The notes beneath the pieces were generated by a model. It worked only from the letters and a program-made list of their open reading frames with translations, did no database searches and had not been told where the DNA came from. Below are positions 25,510 through 33,675 of a DNA stretch of 64,000 nt, one piece after another. The position numbers and the translations under genes are program-made. The DNA lies in assembly GCA_039111475.1 (NCBI GenBank), contig JBCCIP010000002.1:198807-262806 (forward strand), given 5' to 3'. This DNA is from JAUIET01 sp039111475. Lineage in GTDB: Bacteria; Pseudomonadota; Gammaproteobacteria; Pseudomonadales; JAUIET01. The stretch's first letter is position 1, and every line of letters starts with the position of its first letter.

Positions 25510-26541
25510 ATGATGAGCAAAAAACACGACTACACACCTAACTCACAAATAATCGATCGTTTTCCATCGATATCTGGCAATGCGGTGAATGGCCTAAATG
25601 ATGCGCGAAAGGGTCTACCATCGCCTTTTTTCTGGCATCCGCCTGAACGTCAAACGCATGGCGAACTGCAGCAGTTCATCGTTGGAAGTTTTCGCCCTGA
25701 AGGCGCCGAAGACAGATCTTTTCGCAATCCCAGCGTAGATCGTGGACCAAAGCCGGAACCAATAGCGCCGAAAAAAACGCCGGACAGCGCGGCAGAATGC
25801 ACGGCAAAGATAAAACAATTTTGTTTGCAGCATGAGGCTGACCAGGTAGGTATGACACCGTTGCTGGAAGAATATGTTTATGACAGCTATTCGGTGCCTT
25901 ATCCAAACCTCGTTATAGTGGGGGTGGGGCATATATACGAGCAGTTGTCGCAAGCCCCTGCCACCGCTGAACAGCAGGCGGCATTTCACGATTTGCATGA
26001 TCAATATAATCGGGCCGCGCGCAGTGCAAACCATCTTGTGAATTATATTCATGCGCAGGGTTATCAAGCCAAGGCCTATCCAGGACCCATGGCAGATGCG
26101 CTAAATATGATTCCGGCGGCTATACAGGCCGGTTTTGGTGAATTGGGTAAGCACGGTTCGCTGATCAACAGGCGATTTGGTTCAGGCTTTCGCTTGTCAG
26201 CGGTTGCAACCGATATGCCGCTGATGTTCGACCAGCCTGATGTGTTCGGCGCTGATGAGTTTTGCACAAATTGCCAGGTCTGCAGAAACGAGTGCCCGCC
26301 CGACGCTATCTATAACGAAAAGCAAATGGTTCGAGGGAACAGAAAATGGTATGTCGATTTTGACAAGTGCATACCCGATTTCGGGGAAAACTACGCCTGC
26401 GGTATATGCATTGCCGTGTGCCCCTGGACCCGCCCAGGTATTGCTGACAATCTGTTGTTCAAAATGGCGCGTCGGAAAGAGCGCTTAGACGCAGAAGTAG
26501 AGTCAATTATCCCATCTGCGCAAGCGCCTGACGAGCGATAA
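25510..26541 (+). CDS. Reductive-dehalogenase-like / QueG-like double [4Fe-4S] protein
   Basis: A 343-residue protein with a C-terminal bacterial ferredoxin pair, CTNCQVCRNECP (near residue 258) and CGICIAVCPW (near 300). The preceding region (NHLVNYIHAQGYQAKAYPG, ELGKHGSLINRRFGSGFRLSAVATDMPL) matches the cobalamin-binding reductive dehalogenase/epoxyqueuosine reductase superfamily. No Tat signal is present, so it would be cytoplasmic, unlike respiratory RdhA. The start is uncertain (ATG at 25510 or 25513; in-frame ATG at 25480). It overlaps the convergent acyl-CoA dehydrogenase by 35 bases. Its promoter shares the TTTAAGCTTAAA site with the aromatic transporter, suggesting a reductive step in this pathway (inference). 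Confidence 0.8.
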   Translation: MMSKKHDYTPNSQIIDRFPSISGNAVNGLNDARKGLPSPFFWHPPERQTHGELQQFIVGSFRPEGAEDRSFRNPSVDRGPKPEPIAPKKTPDSAAECTAKIKQFCLQHEADQVGMTPLLEEYVYDSYSVPYPNLVIVGVGHIYEQLSQAPATAEQQAAFHDLHDQYNRAARSANHLVNYIHAQGYQAKAYPGPMADALNMIPAAIQAGFGELGKHGSLINRRFGSGFRLSAVATDMPLMFDQPDVFGADEFCTNCQVCRNECPPDAIYNEKQMVRGNRKWYVDFDKCIPDFGENYACGICIAVCPWTRPGIADNLLFKMARRKERLDAEVESIIPSAQAPDER

Positions 26542-27679
26542 TGGTTTGCTGTACTTCTGACGCGCCTTCGTAAATTCTTAAGGCGCGAATATCGCGATAC
26601 AACGATTCCACAATATGCCCTCGGCTCACGCCTTTACCACCGTGCAGCTGCACGGCTGCATCAATCACTTGTTGCGCTGCTTCGGTGGCGTGTAACTTTG
26701 CCATGGCGGCTTCGCGCGTAACTCGCTCGGCCACACAGTCTTTGGTCCATGCTGAGCGATAAACGAGTAAGGCGCTGCTATCTATGGCCAGGGCCATATC
26801 CGACAGCTTGCCCTGCACCAGCTGAAGATCAGACAGTACACCACCAAATAATTTACGCTGTGAAACGTGTTCCAGCGTTTCCTGCATCGCGCGGCGGGCC
26901 ATTCCCAGTGCGGCTGCGGCAACGGTAGAGCGGAATACATCAAGCGTTGCCATCGCTATACCGAAACCACGACCGCGTTCGCCGACCAGGTTTTCTTTTG
27001 GAACACGGCAGTTATCAAAACTCAGTGTTCCCAGCGGGTGGGGCGCGACCAAGTCTATGCGTTCAGTAACCTCAAAGCCTTCTAAATCAGCATCAACAAT
27101 AAAACAACTGATGCCTTTTGCACCGGGCGCTTCACCGGTTCGAGCAAACACGGTGTAAAAATTAGCGATACCCGCATTTGAAATCCAGGTTTTACAGCCA
27201 TTCAACACATAATGGTCATCAGCTTCCTCTGCCGTGGTTGCCATAGCCGCCACATCACTGCCTGCCTCGGGCTCAGATAAGGCAAACGCAGAAAGCGCTT
27301 CGCCGGCGGCCACTCTTTGCAAATATTGATTTTGTTGGGCATTTGTTCCAAACAAGGAGATGGGGCCGCTACCCAAGCCTTGCATAGCAAAGGCAAAATC
27401 CGCCAAGGCATGGTGCCTGCCCAGTGTTTCGCGTATTAGACACAGGCTGCGCACGTCCAGTTTTTCCAGCTCACCACCGCCGCTTGCGGGTACGGCATAT
27501 CGGGTAAAACCGACGTCGGCTAAACCACGCACTATGTCGATGCAGGTTTGGTCCAGGGCCTCATGTTCATTGGCCACCAGGCCGGCCATGTTTTCTTGCG
27601 CCCATTGGTCAACAGCCAGCACGAGCTCGCGGTGATGTTCTTCAAAGAATGGCCAGTAGTGGAACGAAGTATCAGTCAT
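26507..27679 (-). CDS. Acyl-CoA dehydrogenase
   Basis: A 390-residue FAD acyl-CoA dehydrogenase. It shows the FAD-binding FALSEPEAGSDVAAM, the KTWISNAG strand, the HGGKGVSRGHIVE region, and the catalytic Glu in the C-terminal RIYEGASEVQQTIIARQAL. It is the last gene of the AbmA unit (12 bases after the enoyl-CoA hydratase), consistent with beta-oxidation of a ring-derived acyl-CoA. The plus-strand Fe-S gene overlaps its 3' end by 35 bases. A similar dehydrogenase accompanies the 2-aminobenzoyl-CoA gene clusters known from Azoarcus, as I recall. Confidence 0.9.
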   Translation of the reverse strand: MTDTSFHYWPFFEEHHRELVLAVDQWAQENMAGLVANEHEALDQTCIDIVRGLADVGFTRYAVPASGGGELEKLDVRSLCLIRETLGRHHALADFAFAMQGLGSGPISLFGTNAQQNQYLQRVAAGEALSAFALSEPEAGSDVAAMATTAEEADDHYVLNGCKTWISNAGIANFYTVFARTGEAPGAKGISCFIVDADLEGFEVTERIDLVAPHPLGTLSFDNCRVPKENLVGERGRGFGIAMATLDVFRSTVAAAALGMARRAMQETLEHVSQRKLFGGVLSDLQLVQGKLSDMALAIDSSALLVYRSAWTKDCVAERVTREAAMAKLHATEAAQQVIDAAVQLHGGKGVSRGHIVESLYRDIRALRIYEGASEVQQTIIARQALAQMG

Positions 27680-27691
27680 TTCTCTTACCTA

Positions 27692-28504
27692 TTAATCGCC
27701 TTCAAAAACGGGGCTTTGCTTATTCACAAACGCGTCATAGGCGCGCACAAAATCTTCCGTTTTCATGCAGATTGCCTGCGCCTGTGCTTCGGCTTCTATG
27801 GCCTGATCTACCGACATATTCCATTCATGCTGCAGTTGTGTTTTGGTAATGCCGTTAGCGAATGTGGGTCCTGCGGCGATTCGCTGTGCCATCTGAAAAG
27901 CGTCGCTGTATGGGTCGTCACTGATGCGATTGAAGAAGCCCCAGCGTTCGCCTTCTACGGCTTTTAGTGATCTGCCGGTGTACAGCAAATCACTGGCGCG
28001 CCCCTGCCCAATAATTCTAGGCAGAATGGCGCAAGCGCCCATATCGCAACCGGCCAGGCCAACACGATTGAATAAAAACGCTACTTTTGCATCAGGCCCG
28101 GCGTATCGAAGATCGCTGCTCATTGCGATGATCGCACCCGCACCGGCGCAAACGCCTTCTATGGCGCTCACAATGGGTTGGCGGCATGCGCGCATCGCTT
28201 TTACCAAATCACCGGTCATGCGCGTGAATGCCATCAGTTCTTTGATTGACATTTTTGTGAGCGGCCCGATGATTTCATGCACATCACCGCCCGAGCAGAA
28301 GTTGCCGCCGGCGCCTCGAATGACCAATGCGTCTACATCATCGGCATACACTAGTGCTCGAAATAAATCTCGTAGTTCGGCGTAGGAATCGAAAGTTAGC
28401 GGGTTTTTTCGTTCGGGACGGTTGAGTGTGACAGTGGCCACTGTGCCGTTGACTTCCCAAAGAAAATGTTCAGCTTGGTAGCTGGCTAATTGTGTTGTTT
28501 TCAT
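27692..28504 (-). CDS. Enoyl-CoA hydratase/isomerase family protein
   Basis: A 270-residue crotonase-fold protein. The oxyanion-hole segments are GAGGNFCSGGDV and EGVCAGAGAIIAMSSDLRYA. The stretch usually holding the two catalytic glutamates reads VAFLFNRVGLAGCDMGAC, so the first Glu is absent and an Asp stands near the second. The enzyme may therefore be an isomerase or ring-cleaving hydrolase rather than a standard hydratase. It lies 12 bases upstream of the acyl-CoA dehydrogenase gene. The ring-opening of a cyclic beta-oxoacyl-CoA by a crotonase-type hydrolase would fit the AbmA product (inference). Confidence 0.87.
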   Translation of the reverse strand: MKTTQLASYQAEHFLWEVNGTVATVTLNRPERKNPLTFDSYAELRDLFRALVYADDVDALVIRGAGGNFCSGGDVHEIIGPLTKMSIKELMAFTRMTGDLVKAMRACRQPIVSAIEGVCAGAGAIIAMSSDLRYAGPDAKVAFLFNRVGLAGCDMGACAILPRIIGQGRASDLLYTGRSLKAVEGERWGFFNRISDDPYSDAFQMAQRIAAGPTFANGITKTQLQHEWNMSVDQAIEAEAQAQAICMKTEDFVRAYDAFVNKQSPVFEGD

Positions 28505-28537
28505 TTAGTGCTCTTTTTAAAAATTGAAATAAATAAT

Positions 28538-28571
28538 CACATGAATCGCGCTTGAGGAAGCATTTCATGTG
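28538..28571. promoter_or_regulatory. Inverted repeat in the SDR to enoyl-CoA hydratase gap
   Basis: CACATGAA (28538-28545) and TTCATGTG (28564-28571) form an 8-base-arm hairpin in the 136-base gap inside the AbmA unit. The downstream minus-strand sequence is T-rich but has no clean U run. It may be a partial terminator, an RNA-processing hairpin or an internal operator. Confidence 0.3.
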
Positions 28572-28640
28572 GCACTGAGGCTTTGGTTTTCTCGTTGGCC
28601 GACACTCAATTCAAAGCCGGACTAAACTAGTAATCAATCA

Positions 28641-29411
28641 TCACATGACTTCGCCCCCGCTAAGTGAAATAGCCTGCCCTGTGATTGAGCGGCTGCCATT
28701 ACTGCACATCCAAAGCACAGTTTCAGCAACTTCTTCGGGGTCTATCAATCGTTTTTGCGGGTTAGTGTTAGTAAAAGTCTCAAGCGCTTGAGCTGCCGAT
28801 CTGCCGGTTTTCTCAACAATGTTCTTAACACCGTCGCGAATAATGTCGGTGTCTGTATAGCCAGGACAGATCGCATTCACAGTGATGCCGTGAGTTGCTG
28901 TTTCCATTGCCAGCGCGCGGGTTAAGCCAAGCACGCCATGTTTGGCCGCACAGTACGCGCTCACGTAGGCGTAGCCTTTCAACGCTGATGTGCTGGCTAT
29001 GTTAATGATACGCCCGGACTTTCTCTCGCGCATTTCGTTAATCACCGCTGACGTGCAATGAAAAACTCCGTTGAGATTGACTGCAAGCACCTCATTCCAC
29101 TCATCAACTTTCAGCTTATGGAAAGGCATGGTGGGTGCGGCTCCCGCACAGTTAAGCAAAATATCGACTGGTCCAAACGACGAGCGCGCTTCCGTAAAAG
29201 CATGATCCACTGAGTCGGCAGAACTAACATCACCAACTACGGCTTGTGCATTGCTTGAGTTCGGAAATTGAGCAACAGACTCAAGCAGCACGTTTTTACG
29301 GCGTCCAATAATGGAAACTTTGGCACCGCTACTCAGCAGTGCAGCGCTGATTGCTGCGCCAATTCCGGTGGCACCACCTGTTACTACCGCATGGCTATTG
29401 CTCAATATCAT
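28641..29411 (-). CDS. SDR-family 3-hydroxyacyl-CoA dehydrogenase-like protein
   Basis: A 256-residue SDR with TGGATGIG near residue 12, the NCAG variant of NNAG, an active Ser in INIASTSALKGY and the catalytic YCAAK. The ending SITGQAISLSGGEVM is FabG-like. It starts nine bases after the AbmA stop with no strong ribosome site, so translation is probably coupled. In this context a 3-hydroxyacyl-CoA or alicyclic alcohol dehydrogenase acting on the AbmA product is the natural guess. Confidence 0.87.
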   Translation of the reverse strand: MILSNSHAVVTGGATGIGAAISAALLSSGAKVSIIGRRKNVLLESVAQFPNSSNAQAVVGDVSSADSVDHAFTEARSSFGPVDILLNCAGAAPTMPFHKLKVDEWNEVLAVNLNGVFHCTSAVINEMRERKSGRIINIASTSALKGYAYVSAYCAAKHGVLGLTRALAMETATHGITVNAICPGYTDTDIIRDGVKNIVEKTGRSAAQALETFTNTNPQKRLIDPEEVAETVLWMCSNGSRSITGQAISLSGGEVM

Positions 29412-29419
29412 CTAATTTT

Positions 29420-31762
29420 CTATTTAATCGCCTGCAACTCTGCCGCCATCATTTCCGCCGCTCTTTGCAAATTGGTGTGCAATTGCCGGTAACCCATAAA
29501 ATACTGCTTTTGCTCGTATACGCCAACTCCTGAATGCCCGGATTCCGCAGCAGCGCGCATCGTCCAGTTGGGGTCCGCCAAATGCGGGCGGGCAAGACAC
29601 ACCAGATCGGCGCGGCCGGCAGCGACAATGCTGTTAACGTGGTCAACCTCATAAATGTTACCCACTGCCATGGTTGCCAGACCAGCCTCGTTGCGGATTC
29701 GGTCGGACAATGGCGTTTGGAACATTCTGCCAGGTCGTGGTTTCGCATCGTGCGAGGTTTGACCACTGGATACATCGATAATGTCAGCGCCGGCAACAGC
29801 AAACGCTCGGGCGATTTCTACGCTGTCTTGCTCGGTAATCCCTTCGTCACCCACCCAGTCGTGCGCGGAGATGCGCACAGACATCGGCTTATCACCTGGC
29901 CAAACTTCGCGCATCGCTGCGAATACTTCCAGTGGGTAACGCAATCGATTCTCCAGGCTTCCACCGTACTCATCAGTGCGCTTGTTTAATACTGGCGTAA
30001 TAAACGCACTGAGCAAATACCCATGTGCTGTGTGCAACTCAAGTAAATCGAAGCCTGCACGTGCCGCACGAACCGTGCTGTCGACGAAATGCTGCTTCAC
30101 TACATCCATATGCGCGCGATCAATCTCTGCCGGCGTCTGACTGTAACTGTCGAATGGAATAGGGCTGGCCGAGACGATGGGCCAAGCATCCGCCGGATCC
30201 AATGGGTCATCGAGTCGATCGGGGTGCCAAGCCCAGGGTTCTTTAGTTGCACCTTTCGGTCCTGCATGACCAAGCTGGATGGCAAATTTTGCTGCGGTAT
30301 TTTCGTGAACAAAATCGACTATCCGAGTCCAGCTGGCTTCCTGTTCATCATTCCATATGCCTGTGCACCCTGGCGTTATTCGTGACTCCGGGCTGATGTC
30401 CGTCATCTCGGTAAACACCAGACCGGCTCCACCTTTGGCCAGAGACCCGTAATGAACCAGGTGCCAGTCGTCGGGCATGCCATCTTTAGCGCTGTACATA
30501 GACATCGGTGACACCACCACCCGGTTGACGAGTTCAAGCTCTGCCAGTTTGTACGGCAAGAACATTGGCGGCACGGCTTCATCAAATGACTCACCCAGCA
30601 CGCGTTTAGCCAGATGTTTCTCCATGCCGTTCAGCCATTCTTCATCCCGCAAACGCAGGTTCTCGTGACTGACTCTTTGGCTGCGTGTGAGTAAGGAATA
30701 GTTAAACTGCTTCAGATCGAATGCTTCGGCGTAGCGAGGCACATCTTCAAACCAGATCATGGCATTAAGTGCTGCATTCTGTAGCCGCAAAGCTTCAAGC
30801 TCGCGCTCATCCTGATACGCACGTAGTGCATCAGCCACGCTCAAATCGCTGCTTAAGTGGTTGGCTAATGATATCGCGTCTTCCAGGCCTAGCTTAGTGC
30901 CAGAACCAATCGAAAAATGCGCAGTGTGGGCGGCGTCACCGATCAATACCACGCGGTCGTCCATTACCCAGTTGCGACACAAGACCTGAGGGAAGTTTAT
31001 CCATGCTGAGCCGCGAATATGGGCTGAATTGGTCAGAAGCTCGTGACCACCCAAGTATTTTTCGAAAATTTTCCGGCAAGTCTCAGCACTCTCGTCGTGC
31101 GACATGCTGTCGAAGCCAAACGCATCATAAACGTCAGGGTTGCATTCAACGATGAACGTAGAAGTCTCTTCATCAAACTGATAGGCATGCGCCCAGATCC
31201 AGCCATGCTCGGTTTTCTCAAACGCAAAGGTGAAAGCGTCGCGAAATCGTTGTTTGGTACCCAACCACACAAAGCGATTTTTACGCACATCAACTTTGCA
31301 ATCGAAAGCATCCAGATTGCTGTTTCGAATCTTTGAATTTAATCCGTCGGCAGCAACCACAAGATCGGCGTCGGCGAAACGCGTGTGAACATCATCGGCT
31401 TCAAATTCTGACTCGAAATGCAGAGGAATATCCAACTGTCTTGCCCGATCATGCAATAATTGCAGCATACGCTTGCGACCCAGGCCTATAAACCCGTGGC
31501 CGTCGGAGCGCTCAACTTCTCCGTTAACAAAGCAATCAATCATATCCCAATGAATAAATTCATCCCGAATGGTTTCAGCGCTGACCGGATCATTAGCGTG
31601 AAGGTTTTCGACGGTTTGGTCGGAAAATACGACTCCCCAACCAAAGGTGTCACCCGGTTTATTGCGCTCATACAATTGAACGTCGTGCGATGGGTCACGC
31701 AGTTTCATCGAAATTGCTAAATACAAGCCGGCAGGACCGCCGCCAAGACATACAATCTTCAT
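29420..31762 (-). CDS. abmA: Bifunctional 2-aminobenzoyl-CoA (or salicylyl-CoA) monooxygenase/reductase
   Basis: A 780-residue fusion. The N-terminal half (1 to about 380) is a salicylate-hydroxylase-like FAD monooxygenase with GGGPAGLYLAI, the DG motif VVAADGLNSKIR and the GD motif VLIGDAAHTAHFSIGSG. The C-terminal half (about 400-775) is an old-yellow-enzyme FMN reductase with VVSPMSMYSA, AIQLGHAGPKG and ELHTAHGYLLSAFITP followed by NKRTDEYGGS. This architecture and length are those of 2-aminobenzoyl-CoA monooxygenase/reductase of the aerobic hybrid anthranilate pathway. That enzyme hydroxylates and then dearomatises the ring using NADH and O2. Salicylyl-CoA 5-hydroxylases share the fusion, so the substrate needs testing. 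A GGAGCG site precedes the ATG. Confidence 0.9.
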   Translation of the reverse strand: MKIVCLGGGPAGLYLAISMKLRDPSHDVQLYERNKPGDTFGWGVVFSDQTVENLHANDPVSAETIRDEFIHWDMIDCFVNGEVERSDGHGFIGLGRKRMLQLLHDRARQLDIPLHFESEFEADDVHTRFADADLVVAADGLNSKIRNSNLDAFDCKVDVRKNRFVWLGTKQRFRDAFTFAFEKTEHGWIWAHAYQFDEETSTFIVECNPDVYDAFGFDSMSHDESAETCRKIFEKYLGGHELLTNSAHIRGSAWINFPQVLCRNWVMDDRVVLIGDAAHTAHFSIGSGTKLGLEDAISLANHLSSDLSVADALRAYQDERELEALRLQNAALNAMIWFEDVPRYAEAFDLKQFNYSLLTRSQRVSHENLRLRDEEWLNGMEKHLAKRVLGESFDEAVPPMFLPYKLAELELVNRVVVSPMSMYSAKDGMPDDWHLVHYGSLAKGGAGLVFTEMTDISPESRITPGCTGIWNDEQEASWTRIVDFVHENTAAKFAIQLGHAGPKGATKEPWAWHPDRLDDPLDPADAWPIVSASPIPFDSYSQTPAEIDRAHMDVVKQHFVDSTVRAARAGFDLLELHTAHGYLLSAFITPVLNKRTDEYGGSLENRLRYPLEVFAAMREVWPGDKPMSVRISAHDWVGDEGITEQDSVEIARAFAVAGADIIDVSSGQTSHDAKPRPGRMFQTPLSDRIRNEAGLATMAVGNIYEVDHVNSIVAAGRADLVCLARPHLADPNWTMRAAAESGHSGVGVYEQKQYFMGYRQLHTNLQRAAEMMAAELQAIK

Positions 31763-31859
31763 TATTCGCTCCGCTTATTCATTGTCTTTGTTTTAGGCAA
31801 ACATCCACACTTGCCCATTAACTGCCAACCATCGGCTCTTAACTCTGCCGCCAAAATAG

Positions 31860-31871
31860 TTTAAGCTTAAA
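31860..31871. promoter_or_regulatory. TTTAAGCTTAAA palindrome, probable operator
   Basis: Perfect 12-base palindrome identical to that at 25378-25389. It lies 98 bases from the AbmA start and 78 from the MarR start, in the divergent promoter region. With the neighbouring site at 31895 it makes a tandem pair, as expected for a self-regulating MarR repressor. Confidence 0.62.
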
Positions 31872-31894
31872 ACAACTGTTGTCAGTATACCCCA

Positions 31895-31918
31895 AATTAT
31901 TTTATATTTAAAATAATT
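31895..31918. promoter_or_regulatory. AT-rich palindrome, probable MarR operator
   Basis: Arms AATTATTTTA (31895-31904) and TAAAATAATT (31909-31918) with spacer TATT. The 20-base sequence at 31894-31913 recurs exactly at 60583-60602 upstream of the second TonB receptor. It ends 30 bases before the MarR start, so binding would block MarR's own transcription. Confidence 0.62.
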
Positions 31919-31948
31919 GTTTCGAGGCCCAGCCATGAGCAAAAATCC

Positions 31949-32467
31949 ATGAACAAACAACAAACCGCGATCAATCCATCAGCAGCGGACCTGGAGACTC
32001 GGTTGGTGGAGGAAGATCATCACTCGATAAAGCTTTGGCTGCGCCTGCTGACCTGTTCAAGTCTAATTGAGGCAGAACTTCGTAATCGACTGCGCGAGGA
32101 GTTCGATACCACACTGCCGCGCTTTGATTTTCTTTCGCAATTACAACGCGCACCTCAAGGACTGACCATGGGAGAGCTGTCGCGTCGAATGATGGTTTCT
32201 GGTGGTAATGTGTCTGGTCTGGCTACGCAGTTGGTTAAAGAAGGCCTGGTTAGTCGCAGTACGCTTCCAGAAGATAGAAGAACCTATATGGTGATGCTCA
32301 CACCTGTTGGAAAAAAGTTCTTTGCAAAATTGGCCAAACGCCATGAAGAATGGGTGATTGAGCTGTTGGGTGATCTCAGTCACGATGATGTAGATCAGTT
32401 GGCAGATTTGCTTGCCAAGGTCAAAACAACCGTGAGCAAACACAGTGTTTCTGGCGGTGGTCGCTAA
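31949..32467 (+). CDS. MarR-family transcriptional regulator
   Basis: A 172-residue winged-helix regulator. The recognition region GLTMGELSRRMMVSGGNVSGLATQLVKEGLV and the wing RSTLPEDRRTYMVMLT are classic MarR; flanking helices should form the dimer. MarR proteins in aromatic clusters usually bind palindromes and release on binding an aromatic acid or its CoA ester. It opens the unit with the thiolase-fold, DUF35, SDR and Rieske genes, with two base pairs before the next start. Two palindromes lie directly upstream. Confidence 0.92.
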   Translation: MNKQQTAINPSAADLETRLVEEDHHSIKLWLRLLTCSSLIEAELRNRLREEFDTTLPRFDFLSQLQRAPQGLTMGELSRRMMVSGGNVSGLATQLVKEGLVSRSTLPEDRRTYMVMLTPVGKKFFAKLAKRHEEWVIELLGDLSHDDVDQLADLLAKVKTTVSKHSVSGGGR

Positions 32468-32469
32468 TT

Positions 32470-33675
32470 ATGCAGAGTGCACCATCTCGCAGTACGCCAA
32501 GTTCCTATCAGGGGGTTGCTCTGTGCGCGCCTGTGAGTATGGGCTACGCAAAGCAAAGCCCACGCACTGCTGCCTGGTTTGTTGGTTCCGCTCTTAGAGC
32601 AATGTTGAAAAATACGGGTCTTGAGAAGTCGGATATAGACGGCTTTTCTGTCAGTAGCTTTTCTCTGGGTGCCGATTCCACAATTGCGCTAACGCAGCAT
32701 TTCGGATTGTCACCCAGATGGCTTGAAGAGGCACCCTATGGAGGCGCTGCCGGTGTGGTTGCCATGCGCAAGGCCGCGCGTGCCGTGCAATCCGGTGACG
32801 CCGATATTGTTGCTTGTATTGGTGGAGACGCCGCGGCACATCGTTCATTTGAAGCCAGTGCAGCCGTGTTCAGTAACTTTACCATTGACGCGTCGTTTCC
32901 CTATGGCGCCGGCGGCCCGAATGCGGCATTTTCGATTATTACGCAGGCTTACATGCAGCGCTACGGCGTGCAACGAGAAGATTTGGGCCGCATATCCGTT
33001 GCGCAGCGTTATAACGCAAATCACTTCCCCTTAGCGTTGCTAGGCCATAAGACCCTTTCAATGGAACAATACTTGAGTGCGCGCCAAATTGCCGGGCCAT
33101 TGCACCTGTTTGATTGTGTTATGCCGTGCGCAGGGTCTGAAGCCTTCCTGGTAATGAGCGAGGAGCGCGCGCAATTTTTAGAACTACCGTATTGCCTGAT
33201 TTTGGCTGCAGACGAATTGCATAACTCACACAGTGAAGATGACGTTCAGTATCGCGGCGGTTGGACTGAATTTGTTCCTCGTATGTATGAGCAAGCGGGC
33301 ATTGGTCCTGGTGACGTTGACATATTGCAGACTTACGACGATTACCCGGCCATTAGCATGTTACAAATGGAAGATATGGGTTTTTGTGATAAAGGAGAGG
33401 GTGCTGCTTTCGTGCGAAACACTGACCTTAGCTTCGATGGTAGCGGTAGCGAGAAAAAGAAGCTGCCGCATAATACGTCTGGTGGTCAGCTGTCTGTTGG
33501 GCAGGCGGGCGCCGCGGCGGGTCTGCTTGGAATTGTTGAATCGATTCGACAACTGACGGATTGCGCACTGGGACAGCAGGTGCCCAATGCACGCATAGCC
33601 ATGGCCAGTGGTTTTGGCATGATTAACTATGATCGCGGTTTATGCAGTGCCGCGACCTTACTGGGGCGCGCGTAA
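32470..33675 (+). CDS. Thiolase-fold protein lacking thiolase catalytic residues (Ltp2-like)
   Basis: A 401-residue member of the SCP-x/lipid-transfer thiolase group. At the place of the nucleophilic Cys, near residue 90, it reads EEAPYGGAAG, with no Cys. At the C-terminal GHP motif it reads SVGQAGAAAG, with Gln for His. It therefore cannot be a normal thiolase. In actinobacterial steroid degradation, thiolase-fold Ltp2 lacks thiolytic activity and performs a retro-aldol cleavage of a beta-hydroxyacyl-CoA together with a DUF35 protein. The very next gene here is DUF35, coupled by TAATG. I infer a retro-aldolase. TYDDYPAISM near residue 280 may hold functional tyrosines. Confidence 0.82.
   Translation: MQSAPSRSTPSSYQGVALCAPVSMGYAKQSPRTAAWFVGSALRAMLKNTGLEKSDIDGFSVSSFSLGADSTIALTQHFGLSPRWLEEAPYGGAAGVVAMRKAARAVQSGDADIVACIGGDAAAHRSFEASAAVFSNFTIDASFPYGAGGPNAAFSIITQAYMQRYGVQREDLGRISVAQRYNANHFPLALLGHKTLSMEQYLSARQIAGPLHLFDCVMPCAGSEAFLVMSEERAQFLELPYCLILAADELHNSHSEDDVQYRGGWTEFVPRMYEQAGIGPGDVDILQTYDDYPAISMLQMEDMGFCDKGEGAAFVRNTDLSFDGSGSEKKKLPHNTSGGQLSVGQAGAAAGLLGIVESIRQLTDCALGQQVPNARIAMASGFGMINYDRGLCSAATLLGRA

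Noticed and set aside
32470..33675. Acetyl-CoA acetyltransferase as the product
   Set aside because: The active-site Cys and His of thiolases are both missing, so thiolysis is not supported.
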